Shown here piece by piece: positions 1-7,721 of a stretch of 64,000 bases of DNA. Both the position numbers and the translations under genes were made by a program. Under the pieces are notes generated by a model. That model worked only from the letters and a program-made list of their open reading frames with translations. It had not been told where the DNA came from and did no database searches. Where the stretch lies: assembly GCF_902762735.1 (NCBI RefSeq), contig NZ_CACWPP010000019.1:1-64000 (forward strand). The letters are read 5' to 3'. This DNA is from an uncultured Ruminococcus sp. (GTDB taxonomy: Bacteria; Bacillota; Clostridia; Oscillospirales; Ruminococcaceae). Within the stretch, counting starts at the first letter, position 1. Each line of letters starts with the position of its first letter.

Positions 1-125
1 CGCGCGGGCGGCAGGGCTTTGCGCTTTAGCGGGCAGTTCTCACCGTGCGGCTGAAAGCGCGTGATCTCGGCATTTTTCGGCACTCGCGCGGCCATTCCCC
101 ATCGACAATAAACACGGAGGTAATC
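1..125. other. Left edge, upstream of bioB
   Basis: No complete gene fits. One forward frame runs open from the window edge to a TGA at 62-64 and could be the last 20 codons of an upstream gene, but it is too short to identify. The bioB ribosome binding site (CGGAGG, about 115-120) lies at the right end. No promoter or biotin-repressor operator could be recognised, so the operon promoter may lie outside the window. Confidence 0.3.
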
Positions 126-1097
126 ATGGACATAAAAAAACTAACGGACGAAATCATAAAAGGCAGACGGCTGACACGCGCCGACAAGCCCGAATTTCTG
201 CTTGATGCTGACCTTGACGAACTTACTGCGGCGGCTGACAGGCTGCGCGAACATTTCTGCGGCAACAGCGCGAACCTCTGCTCGATAATCAACGGCAGGA
301 GCGGCAGATGTCCCGAAAACTGCAAGTTCTGCGCACAGTCGGCACATAACTGCACTGGCGTGGAAGAGTACGCATTTCTGGACACCGAAAGGATACTCGC
401 CGAGTGCCGCCACAACGAAGGACGCGGCGTACATCGCTTTTCCATCGTGACGGCGGGCAGGACTGTCAGCGGGGCAGACTTTGAAAAAGCCCTTGACGCT
501 TACCGCACCCTCAGCCGCGAATGCAAGATAGACCTTTGCGCCTCTCACGGTCTGCTGACTGAGGAACAGATGCGTCAGCTGAAAGCGGCAGGTGTCAGCC
601 GATACCACGCCAATATCGAAACTTCCCGCAGGAATTTCCCCAACATCTGCACCACCCACACTTTTGAGGACAAGCTGGAGTGCATACGCCGCGCGAAAGC
701 GGCAGGTCTGGAAGTCTGTTCGGGCGGCATAATCGGCATGGGCGAAAGCAGGGAGGACAGGCTTGATATGGCGCTGGAACTCGCTGAGGCAGGTGTGCGC
801 TCGGTGCCGATAAATGCACTTATCCCCGTGAAAGGCACTCCCCTGCAAGACCTTGAGCGCATCACCGAAGCCGACATTCTGCACACTGTTGCGATATTCC
901 GCTTTATCCTCCCCGAAGCTGATATAAGGCTTGCGGCAGGCAGAGATCTTATGGCAAACTGCGGTGAGCGCGCATTCCGTTCGGGCGCAAATTCAGCCAT
1001 TACGGGGGATATGCTGACAACATCTGGCAACAGCATAGCAGATGACATTGAGATGCTTCACTCCATCGGTCTTGACACAGGGAGGTGTTCGCAGTGA
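126..1097 (+). CDS. bioB: Biotin synthase BioB
   Basis: Radical SAM enzyme of 323 residues that inserts sulfur into dethiobiotin, the last step of biotin synthesis. The radical SAM cluster motif CPENCKFC (CxxxCxxC) is present near residue 60. The conserved C-terminal segment resembling AFRSGANSAITGDMLTTSGN is typical of BioB. The frame is open upstream, but ATG 126 is chosen because a CGGAGG site lies five bases before it. The stop overlaps the bioD start as GTGA, so bioB and bioD are translationally coupled. First gene of a bioB-bioD-bioA operon; cytoplasmic. The usual length for the family is about 320-350 residues. Confidence 0.96.
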   Translation: MDIKKLTDEIIKGRRLTRADKPEFLLDADLDELTAAADRLREHFCGNSANLCSIINGRSGRCPENCKFCAQSAHNCTGVEEYAFLDTERILAECRHNEGRGVHRFSIVTAGRTVSGADFEKALDAYRTLSRECKIDLCASHGLLTEEQMRQLKAAGVSRYHANIETSRRNFPNICTTHTFEDKLECIRRAKAAGLEVCSGGIIGMGESREDRLDMALELAEAGVRSVPINALIPVKGTPLQDLERITEADILHTVAIFRFILPEADIRLAAGRDLMANCGERAFRSGANSAITGDMLTTSGNSIADDIEMLHSIGLDTGRCSQ

Positions 1098-1786
1098 GAA
1101 AAGCAGTTTTTATGACAGGCACAGGCACAGACGTTGGCAAAACTTACGTGACCGCACTGCTGGTAAAAAAGCTGAAAGAGCGCGGCTATGACCCCGCCTA
1201 CTACAAAGCGGCAGTCAGCGGCAACACGCGCGGCGCAGACGGCAGACTCATCGCGGGTGATGCGCTTTATGTCAAGAATATTTCGGGCATAGACCAGCCC
1301 CTTGATGAGATGTGCCCGTACATCTATGAGCGTGCAGTTTCGCCCCATCTCGCGGCGCAGATAGAGGGTGGACCCGTTGACATGGAAACAGTCCGCAAAG
1401 GCTTTGAAAAGGCGTGCGAAACTCACGGCTGTGTCGTCATGGAGGGCAGCGGCGGTATAGTCTGCCCCATACGCTGTGACGATAAGCTGATACTGCTGGA
1501 AGATATTATAAAAACGCTGGGGCTTTCCTGCATCATCACGGCAGATGCGGGGCTGGGCACGATAAACAGTGTCGTCCTCACCGCCGAATACATGCGCCGA
1601 AACGGCATAAAAATTCTCGGCGTGATACTCAATAACTTCCACGCGGGTGACGTTATGGAAGAGGACAACCGCGTGATGTGCGAGATAGTCGGCGGCGTGA
1701 AGATAATAGGCACTGTCGCCCCCCATGCGACCGATATAGACATGACAGATGAAGCGCTCGATGCGCTGTTTTGTGAGGAGGAATAA
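1094..1786 (+). CDS. bioD: ATP-dependent dethiobiotin synthetase BioD
   Basis: Closes the ureido ring of dethiobiotin from 7,8-diaminononanoate, CO2 and ATP. The protein is about 230 residues, as is usual. The N-terminal P-loop GTGTDVGKT is diagnostic, and a GSGG segment (MEGSGGIVCP) follows mid-protein. Two GTG starts are possible; GTG 1094 is preferred because GGAGG (1081-1085) lies eight bases upstream, whereas the GTG at 1085 overlaps that site. It overlaps the bioB stop and is two bases from bioA. Cytoplasmic dimeric enzyme in the family. Confidence 0.94.
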   Translation: MRKAVFMTGTGTDVGKTYVTALLVKKLKERGYDPAYYKAAVSGNTRGADGRLIAGDALYVKNISGIDQPLDEMCPYIYERAVSPHLAAQIEGGPVDMETVRKGFEKACETHGCVVMEGSGGIVCPIRCDDKLILLEDIIKTLGLSCIITADAGLGTINSVVLTAEYMRRNGIKILGVILNNFHAGDVMEEDNRVMCEIVGGVKIIGTVAPHATDIDMTDEALDALFCEEE

Positions 1787-1788
1787 AT

Positions 1789-2991
1789 ATGCTCTGGTAT
1801 CCGTATGCGCAGATGAAAACACTTGATGCGCCCATAAAGATAGCCCGCGCAAAAGGCGTACACCTGTATACCGATGACGGTCACGACCTGATAGATTCAG
1901 TGTCATCGTGGTGGAGCGTCATACACGGCTATGCTCACCCCGAGATAAACGCCGCCATCACCGAACAGCTTGAAAAGTTCGCCCATGTGATGATGGGCGG
2001 TCTTACCCACGATGCGGTGCAAAAATTGTCAGACAAGCTGGCTGACTGGCTTCCCGCCGACCTGGACTACTGCTTTTTCTCGGATTCGGGCAGTGTGGCG
2101 GTGGAAGTCGCACTGAAAATGGCTTTGCAGTTCAACACCAATCGCGGTTCAAAGCGCGATACTATCCTCGCCCTTGAACATGCCTATCACGGCGACACTT
2201 TCAAGGCTATGGAAGTGGGCGATGACGAGGACTACCACTTCGCTTTCGGCAAGACCAACGAGAAAAAGCGCGGTGTAATACATATACCCACCGAAACAGA
2301 TGCCCTTGAAAAAGCCTTTTCCGAGTACGGCGAACGGCTGACCTGCTTTATAGTCGAACCCCTTTTGCAGGGCGCGGGCGGCATGCGCATGTATGACATA
2401 TCTTTCCTTGAAAGGGCGCGTCAGCTTTGTGATGAATACGATGTCCTGCTGATATTCGATGAAGTCGCAACAGGCTTCGGCAGAACGGGAAACCGCTTTG
2501 TGGCAGACCTTGTACTGCCAGACATAATAGTGCTTGGCAAGGCGCTGACAGGCGGCTATATCGGTCACGCGGCAACAGTCACCAACAGGCGCGTCTGGGA
2601 GGGCTTTTACAGCGATGACCCCACCCACGCCCTCATGCACGGTCCGACTTTCATGGGCAACGCGCTGGCATGTTCTGCGGCGCTTAAGTCCATAGAACTT
2701 TTCGAGAAAGGCGATTACCTCTCAAAGATAGCAAACATCGAAAACATCACCCGCCGCGAGATGGCAGGCTTCACCGACCCCCGCATAAAAGAGATACGCA
2801 TAATGGGCGGCTGTGTCTGCATAGAAGTATATGACAGCAGTACGCTTGACGGCTTCAAAAAGTTCGCATACGAGCGCGGCGTGTTCAGCAGATGCTTCCT
2901 GAAATACATGTACGCGATGGTGCCTTATGTCATCAGCGAGGGCGAACTTGTGCATGTGCTTGACACCATGAAAGCGTGGTTTGCAAGATGA
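1789..2991 (+). CDS. bioA: Adenosylmethionine-8-amino-7-oxononanoate aminotransferase BioA
   Basis: PLP-dependent class III aminotransferase of 400 residues that makes 7,8-diaminononanoate, normally with S-adenosylmethionine as amino donor. The N-terminal WYPYAQMK and SSWWSVIHGYAHPEI segments are characteristic of BioA. DEVATGFGRTG and the LGKALTGGYIG segment carry the cofactor Asp and Schiff-base Lys. Start ATG 1789 follows GAGGAGG at a normal distance and lies two bases after bioD. No bioF or bioW is seen here, so the earlier steps, or uptake of an intermediate, must be encoded elsewhere. Confidence 0.95.
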   Translation: MLWYPYAQMKTLDAPIKIARAKGVHLYTDDGHDLIDSVSSWWSVIHGYAHPEINAAITEQLEKFAHVMMGGLTHDAVQKLSDKLADWLPADLDYCFFSDSGSVAVEVALKMALQFNTNRGSKRDTILALEHAYHGDTFKAMEVGDDEDYHFAFGKTNEKKRGVIHIPTETDALEKAFSEYGERLTCFIVEPLLQGAGGMRMYDISFLERARQLCDEYDVLLIFDEVATGFGRTGNRFVADLVLPDIIVLGKALTGGYIGHAATVTNRRVWEGFYSDDPTHALMHGPTFMGNALACSAALKSIELFEKGDYLSKIANIENITRREMAGFTDPRIKEIRIMGGCVCIEVYDSSTLDGFKKFAYERGVFSRCFLKYMYAMVPYVISEGELVHVLDTMKAWFAR

Positions 2992-3034
2992 TCCGCTGTT
3001 TTTGTTGTGTGTCAGCGTATACCTAAAAACAAAT

Positions 3035-3191
3035 ATGACTATCCATTTAGCACACCAGCCGAAAATTCGGTGAACAAAAGGATAATTGAGCGCCCCATAT
3101 CTTCCCCGCCTGCGGCGGGGGAAGATATGCACCCAGCCACCCTAAGTACTGTTAAACCGCTGATTTTGTTGTGTGTCAGCGGGATAACCAC
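3035..3191. mobile_element. MITE-like element, family A, copy 1
   Basis: A 157-bp non-coding element lies between bioA and the ygjP-like gene. It is bracketed by perfect 10-bp direct repeats AAAAACAAAT (3025-3034 and 3192-3201). It starts ATGACTATCC and ends GATAACCAC, with a GC-rich internal hairpin (CCGCCTGCGGCGG, about 3108-3120). It shares long blocks with 6758-6961 (inverted) and 48922-49082. The left flank (about 2993-3034) also resembles the right end of the element, so a partial older copy may adjoin it. Confidence 0.8.
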
Positions 3192-3199
3192 AAAAACAA

Positions 3200-3234
3200 A
3201 TGACCGACGGCATCTGCCATCGGTCATTTTTCAT
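3200..3234. terminator. Hairpin terminator, probably bidirectional
   Basis: The inverted repeat AAATGACCGACGG / CCATCGGTCATTT is followed by a T-rich tract on the plus strand and one on the minus strand. It lies between the convergent bioA and ygjP-like genes. Confidence 0.6.
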
Positions 3235-3942
3235 TCATTCTTCATCTGCATTTACGCGCATGCTTGAACGTATCTGCCGCCAGTCGGGGCAGTAGCACTC
3301 CACCAGCGCCCAGAAATCCGCGCTGTGATCCATGTGTACAAGGTGCGAGAGTTCGTGTATGCACACATAGTCTATATGCGCCTTTGAATAGGATACCACC
3401 TTGTAGTTTATCGAGATGTTCCCCTTTGAATTGCACCGCCCCCAGCTTGCACTGAGGTCTTTGACGGTTATCTTTGAGGGGTACAGCCCCATCAGCTTTG
3501 TCAGCCGCCGCATGCTTTCGGTTATCTCGCGGTTGGCACACTCTATGATAAAAGACTGCACCTGCCGCGCCATATAGCCGCTGTCTATACTGCCGCAGAC
3601 GGCTATCAGCAGTCTGCCGTCCTCTATCTTCGGGGGAAAATACTTCTCTGCCGCCACCGCAGTTATAGTCACCCACTCGCCCAGTATGCGGAAAGTTTCG
3701 CCGTCCGCGAACCTCTGCGGCAGTCCCGACTGCTTTGCCGACTTAGCGAGATTTTCCTCTATCCAGTCGGCATGTTCCTCAATAAACCGACGTATCTGCG
3801 CGGGTTCGGCATTCATCGGCACGCGCACTATCAGTCTGCCCTCACTTATGGCTAGGGCGGCGTTTTTGCGCCTTCCCCTGTCAAGGGTGAATTCTATGCG
3901 CCTGCCGTCAGCGGTGGTGATGTAGGTGCTGTATTTAGCCAC
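3235..3942 (-). CDS. YgjP-like (DUF45) metallopeptidase-domain protein
   Basis: A protein of 235 residues with the zincin motif HELSH (in CIHELSHLVHMDH) followed by an aromatic-rich C-terminus. This is the hallmark of the YgjP/SprT-like metallopeptidase family, whose substrate is generally unknown. The start is GTG 3942, with GGGAG just upstream. Only one base separates it from the stop of the SH3 membrane-protein gene, so the two are probably co-translated. No signal peptide is visible; the protein should be cytoplasmic. Identification rests on the HExxH motif and overall pattern. Confidence 0.82.
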   Translation of the reverse strand: MAKYSTYITTADGRRIEFTLDRGRRKNAALAISEGRLIVRVPMNAEPAQIRRFIEEHADWIEENLAKSAKQSGLPQRFADGETFRILGEWVTITAVAAEKYFPPKIEDGRLLIAVCGSIDSGYMARQVQSFIIECANREITESMRRLTKLMGLYPSKITVKDLSASWGRCNSKGNISINYKVVSYSKAHIDYVCIHELSHLVHMDHSADFWALVECYCPDWRQIRSSMRVNADEE

Positions 3943-3943
3943 C

Positions 3944-4486
3944 TTACTGCTCCCAGGGCGGGAGGACTGTCTGATAATCCGACAGATAGTCCCTGTAAAT
4001 ATAGCCTGTCAGCTGACCGTCAGTACTCATAAAAGTCACCTTGACATAGCCGTTGTCCTCATACCCCAGCACCGTTACAGCCACGCCGGGTGTCATGCAG
4101 ACGATGTTCTCGGCATCATTTGAGGGCTGAGTGTGCAGGTAAGCATACTCGGTGATATACTTAGTTCCCTGACTTTCCGCCGCTGACGAACTGTCCTCCG
4201 CACTGCTGTCAGCGCCGCTCTCGGTCGGTACTGCACTGCCGTTCTCATCAGTTACTGCGGCATTTGGTGCAGATGTCACAGCAGTGGTCTCAGTCACCTG
4301 CGGCTCTGTCACATTAGTATTGATAGTGGCGGTATCAAGCCCTTTGGGAGCTGTCTCCGCGTTGCTTGCGAACACTACTCTGCCGATGAAGAACACCATA
4401 CATATCACAAAAACGCCTGCGACGATCACTGCCGCCAACCCGACACTGCGGCTGGGTCGGGGAGCAGAATTATTTTCGTTATCCAT
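3944..4486 (-). CDS. Membrane-anchored SH3-domain protein
   Basis: A protein of 180 residues. It has a short cytoplasmic N-terminus, one hydrophobic helix (about residues 17-40), a Thr/Ser/Ala-rich linker, then a bacterial SH3-like domain (about 120-178) with the usual AYLHTQPS start and GYV..TF core. Such domains usually bind cell-wall peptide or polysaccharide, so an extracytoplasmic wall-associated role is inferred. The frame is open further upstream, but ATG 4486 is chosen because AGGAGT stands just before it. First gene of a two-gene unit with the ygjP-like gene. Confidence 0.75.
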   Translation of the reverse strand: MDNENNSAPRPSRSVGLAAVIVAGVFVICMVFFIGRVVFASNAETAPKGLDTATINTNVTEPQVTETTAVTSAPNAAVTDENGSAVPTESGADSSAEDSSSAAESQGTKYITEYAYLHTQPSNDAENIVCMTPGVAVTVLGYEDNGYVKVTFMSTDGQLTGYIYRDYLSDYQTVLPPWEQ

Positions 4487-4609
4487 TATTTTACTCCTTA
4501 CCTTTACCGGTATGATGCGCTGTAAACAGCCCGAATATACACCACACTTAAAACAAAAACGCTTGACCTCTACTATTATAAAACATTTGTCGCAGAATGT
4601 CAACCTTAT

Positions 4610-5555
4610 GTCCAATTCATAATGCATAATGCATAATTCATAATTGTTGACATGAACAGGAGTTCAGCTTTATAATTCATAATGCATAATTCATAATTGT
4701 TGACATGCGCTTTACAATTCATAATTCATAATTCATAATGCATAATTGTTGACATGCACAGGAGTTCAGCGCGATAAACGTGCATTTCACCGACATTCCC
4801 CCGCCTGTCGCCCCGCGCACACTTGCGGGAAACACCTTCCAAAATGTAAGGTATACCCCTTACTGAGTGTGCAGGGTTGTGCAGGGTTTGCAGGGTTTTT
4901 ATATTCCTTTCACATGAAAAAATAAAATAAATATATATAAAGAAGTGTTGTAAAATGCCTTCAACCCTGCACAACCCTGCACAAGTGCCATTTTACGCAC
5001 TTTGCGATACTTCCGAAAAATGATGGTTGCAGGTAGTGGCAGGTTTGCAGGTATTTTATATTCCTTTCACATAGAAAAATAAAAAATAAAATATATAAAA
5101 GGTATTGCAAAACGCGCAAAACCTGCAACGACCTGCCACCACTGCGTAAATACGCGCTTTGCAGGCTATTGTGAAACAAATTATAAGGCGGACGGCTTTA
5201 TAATTCATAATTTATAATGCATAATTCATAATTGTTGACATGCACAGGAGTTCAGCGCGATAAACGTGTATTTCACCGACATTCCCCCGCCGTTCGCCCC
5301 ACCTGCGGCAAACACCACTAAATCGTAGGGCGGGGGCTTGCTCCCGCCGTTCGCCCCGCGCACACTGACGGAAAACGTTTTTGACCCGCTCGCACTCGTG
5401 GAAAAAATCTCTTGCCCCCACGCACACTTGCGGGAAACGCATTTATTTACATGTATGGCGGGCGGCTTGCCCCCGCCGTTCGACCACCCTCACTTGCGGC
5501 AAACACCGCTAAATTGTAGGGCGGGGGCTTGCTCCCGCCGCTTGAATGTTACGGC
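4610..5555. repeat. Repeat island between SH3 gene and cotJC
   Basis: About 950 bp without a credible gene, made of nested repeats. (1) AT-rich runs of CATAATTCATAAT type ending in ATTGTTGACAT occur at about 4617-4651, 4674-4707, 4718-4755 and 5201-5242. (2) Blocks at about 4736-4835 and 5224-5320 are near-identical direct repeats (GTTCAGCGCGATAAACGTG and following). (3) Two elements at about 4868-4995 and 5023-5160 have GCAGG-rich inverted arms around an AT-rich core. (4) GC-rich hairpins of GGCGGGGGCTTGCTCCCGCC type occur near 5328, 5457 and 5518. Short frames here are repeat-derived. Confidence 0.75.
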
Positions 5556-6155
5556 TTATTTCTTGTCAAAAGACGGGTTGAATGCGTAGAAATTCTTGCT
5601 GTCAAGCATGTCGGTGACAAGGCGCAGGCTCTCGCCGAAGCGCTGATAGTGGACTATCTCCCTTTCGCGCAGGAACTTTATCGGGTCGCGCACATCGGGG
5701 TCATCGGTCAGGCGCAGAATGTTGTCGTAGGTCACGCGGGCTTTCTGCTCGGCGGCGAGATCCTCGTTGAGATCCGCTATCGGGTCGCCCTTAGACTGGA
5801 AATAATCTGCCGAAAACGGGACTCCCGATGCCGCTATGGGATATATGCCCGTTGTGTGGTCAACGAAATAGGTGTCAAATCCGCCCTCTTTTATCTCTTT
5901 CATCGAAAGCCCGCGAGTCAGCTGATAGAGAATAGCGCTTATCATTTCCATGTGTGCCAGTTCTTCCGTGCCCACATCGGTCAGCATAGCCTGAACTTCG
6001 CGGCATGGAGCGGCATAGCGCTGATTGAGATAGCGCAGAGATGCGCCCAGTTCGCCGTCAGGTCCGCCGAGCTGAGATATTATCACCTTAGCAAGGGCAG
6101 GGTTCGGCTCTTTGATGTTTACGGGGTACTGGAGTTTCTTTTCATACTGCCACAT
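5556..6155 (-). CDS. cotJC: Spore coat protein CotJC / manganese-catalase-like
   Basis: A protein of 199 residues starting MWQYEKKLQYPV, as in CotJC. Family members have a ferritin-like di-manganese catalase fold. Metal-ligand-like segments are visible as EEL.H.E (in VGTEELAHMEM) and in EQKARVTYDN and REREIVHYQRF. In Bacilli and Clostridia CotJC is an inner-coat or forespore-associated protein. ATG 6155 is chosen over the longer upstream frame because it matches the family N-terminus and lies five bases after the cotJB stop. Third gene of a cotJA-cotJB-cotJC operon. Confidence 0.93.
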   Translation of the reverse strand: MWQYEKKLQYPVNIKEPNPALAKVIISQLGGPDGELGASLRYLNQRYAAPCREVQAMLTDVGTEELAHMEMISAILYQLTRGLSMKEIKEGGFDTYFVDHTTGIYPIAASGVPFSADYFQSKGDPIADLNEDLAAEQKARVTYDNILRLTDDPDVRDPIKFLREREIVHYQRFGESLRLVTDMLDSKNFYAFNPSFDKK

Positions 6156-6160
6156 CAGTT

Positions 6161-6418
6161 CTAACCTCTCTCCCACGGGAAGGGCATGGCTACCCACTCC
6201 CACTTTTTCGTGCCGTCTGACTGCACTGCTGTCAGCGGACCGTACTTCTCGGTGTACTCCTTTTCGATAGCCTCTTTTTCTGCCTTGTGTCGGCGGAAAT
6301 ATTCAAGACCCATCTTGCAGGTGGGGTGGCTGTCAAGGTAGAGATTAGCTTCGGCAAGGGCAAAACAGCTCTGCTGAAGTTTGCGCATCAGCTTCTGTTT
6401 GTCATTCAGTACGGGCAT
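6161..6418 (-). CDS. cotJB: Spore coat protein CotJB
   Basis: A protein of 85 residues with the CotJB pattern: LQQ..FAL.EANLYLDSHP, a central YFR.HK segment and the W.WV..PFPWE tail. It overlaps the end of cotJA by 17 bases and precedes cotJC by five bases, so the three genes are one tightly coupled operon. The exact biochemical role is unknown in the family; it is co-required with CotJA and CotJC in the coat. Confidence 0.93.
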   Translation of the reverse strand: MPVLNDKQKLMRKLQQSCFALAEANLYLDSHPTCKMGLEYFRRHKAEKEAIEKEYTEKYGPLTAVQSDGTKKWEWVAMPFPWERG

Positions 6419-6650
6419 TTTTCACAGCCTCCTCTCCTATAAAAGGTTTGTCAAGACATGGAAAAGCTGTCCCGCGAGACAGCGCCACATCGTCCTCATA
6501 AGGGGTCTCCCACGGCTGAAAAGGCACATACGCCATAGCGAGTGCCATTTCCTTCGGCAGTGCCGTGCCTATCAAAGGGCAGGCTTTGCCGTCAGGGGAA
6601 GTGTCATCATCGAATATTTTTTCGAGGATATTCTTCTCAAATTTATCCAT
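6402..6650 (-). CDS. cotJA: Spore coat-associated protein CotJA
   Basis: A protein of 82 residues. The diagnostic segment LAMAYVPFQPWE, followed by YE and GTAFPCLDKPF, identifies CotJA. ATG 6650 has a GGAG site (CGGAGATGATAAT) upstream. A CATAATAT sequence further upstream could be a mother-cell sigma-factor -10 element, but the -35 is not convincing. It heads the cotJABC operon. MITE copy 2 lies about 100 bp upstream. Confidence 0.92.
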   Translation of the reverse strand: MDKFEKNILEKIFDDDTSPDGKACPLIGTALPKEMALAMAYVPFQPWETPYEDDVALSRGTAFPCLDKPFIGEEAVKNARTE

Positions 6651-6757
6651 ATTATCATCTCCGTTTCTCAGAGGTCGCCCTCTGTCAACATATTATGCGG
6701 CAGTGCGCAAGTGTGTGAACGCCGCGCTGAAAGTCCCCCGCTTATGTATTAAAGAAT

Positions 6758-6961
6758 ATGGTTATCACGCTGACACACCACAAAAACAGCGGCTATACAG
6801 AACTTAGGGTTCTTGGCGTTGGGCGCTCAATTATCCTTTTGTTCACCGCATTTTTAGCACACCACTGCAAAATACCTTTATCAATGAGGAAAGATAACCG
6901 CCAACTGTATTTGGTTCCCGATATAGCATCGTTTATTGTGGTGTATCAGCGGAATAATCAC
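6758..6961. mobile_element. MITE-like element, family A, copy 2
   Basis: A 204-bp element flanked by perfect 10-bp duplications ATTAAAGAAT (6748-6757 and 6962-6971). The ends form clear inverted repeats of about 24 bp, sharing the core CGCTGA(C/T)ACACCACAA. Its left half matches copy 1 in reverse orientation, and its right half matches the right part of copy 3. It stops a few bases before the -35 box of the promoter at 6976. It has no coding capacity beyond a 73-codon frame that reads through the repeat. Confidence 0.85.
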
Positions 6962-6975
6962 ATTAAAGAATGTAC

Positions 6976-7004
6976 TTGACAAATCGTGAGAAATGTGGTA
7001 TAAT
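6976..7004 (+). promoter_or_regulatory. Sigma-A promoter of unknown gene at 7048
   Basis: TTGACA (6976-6981), a 17-bp spacer and TATAAT (6999-7004), with TGTGG before the -10 box. The ribosome binding site and ATG follow 30-45 bases later. Confidence 0.85.
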
Positions 7005-7047
7005 ATCAAAGCTGATTAAGTTGCAGGAAAAGATAGGAGGAGATGTT

Positions 7048-7515
7048 ATGGCAAGAAATAAATTTGCGCTGTGCTGCGCTCTGCGTCATGTGTTTTTCAA
7101 TGACTTCGCGCTTGACAGGGTGTTCATTATGAATGACCTGGCTTCGCTGTTCATATACTATGCCGATAACGACGTACTTCCTCAGCTTTCTGCCGATTTC
7201 AACAAGCTGAATGTCTGGCTGACTAAGGTGGAGCTTATCAAAAAGCCCCGCAAGGACGAGCCGTATAAAGTGCCCACAGATTTCCGCTGTGACCTTAACA
7301 CCGATGATGCGACTATCCCCATGTTCAAGTTCGCACCCGAGATACATATGCCTGAGGTACACAGTTATTCCATTCCCCCTGCTGTTTTGCAGGATCTGAC
7401 TGATGAACTCAGCACGATAGATGTGGCTTCGCTGGCGGCTTATGTAAGGGCTAAAGCTATGGCGGCGGGTGATCTTGCACTTACTTCCATCGAGGACGAC
7501 GATCAGACTTGGTAA
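7048..7515 (+). CDS. Uncharacterised protein with strong promoter
   Basis: A protein of 155 residues with no family I recognise. ATG 7048 follows AGGAGG at a good distance; a longer upstream frame would start inside the promoter. The protein lacks a signal peptide or membrane helix, so it is probably cytoplasmic. It has a hydrophobic N-terminal half (FALCCALRHVFF, LASLFIYYAD) and an acidic C-terminus ending EDDDQTW. A perfect promoter and ribosome site suggest real, steady expression. The gene is followed at once by a tRNA-Thr gene, and transcription may continue into it. Confidence 0.7.
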   Translation: MARNKFALCCALRHVFFNDFALDRVFIMNDLASLFIYYADNDVLPQLSADFNKLNVWLTKVELIKKPRKDEPYKVPTDFRCDLNTDDATIPMFKFAPEIHMPEVHSYSIPPAVLQDLTDELSTIDVASLAAYVRAKAMAAGDLALTSIEDDDQTW

Positions 7516-7555
7516 AAAAGATGATATGCCCTGTCAAACGGCAGGGCTGATATAT

Positions 7556-7628
7556 GCTGGTGTAGCACAGTTGGTAGTGCAGCTCATTCGTAATGAGCAG
7601 GTCGCCGGTTCGAGTCCGGCCACCAGCT
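7556..7628 (+). tRNA. tRNA-Thr (anticodon CGT)
   Basis: The acceptor arms GCTGGTG/CACCAGC pair, and the T arm GCCGG TTCGAGT CCGGC is canonical. The anticodon stem GCTCA/TGAGC encloses the loop TTCGTAA, giving anticodon CGT (codon ACG). Discriminator T at 7628; no encoded CCA. Hairpin terminator directly downstream. Confidence 0.96.
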
Positions 7629-7635
7629 TTCAGAT

Positions 7636-7668
7636 GACGCTTCTGCTTTAGCAGAAGTGTCTTTTTTT
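7636..7668 (+). terminator. Intrinsic terminator after tRNA-Thr
   Basis: GACGCTTCTGC-TTTA-GCAGAAGTGTC stem-loop followed by seven T residues. Confidence 0.9.
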
Positions 7669-7672
7669 GCGC

Positions 7673-7705
7673 AAAAAAGGGAAGAAAGCACTGCCTTTCT
7701 TCCCT
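7673..7705 (-). terminator. Intrinsic terminator of recD2-macrodomain operon
   Basis: The perfect stem GGGAAGAAAG (7679-7688) / CTTTCTTCCC (7695-7704) reads into a T6 run on the minus strand. Confidence 0.85.
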
Positions 7706-7721
7706 TTCGTGTTAAGTGCGC

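Noticed and set aside
3232..3455. Short plus-strand frames opposite the YgjP-like gene
   Set aside because: No ribosome site or recognisable sequence; they are shadows of the HELSH protein gene.
4868..5165. Small proteins encoded in the GCAGG-arm elements
   Set aside because: The frames follow the inverted repeats and AT-rich core and have no ribosome sites; structure explains the conservation better.
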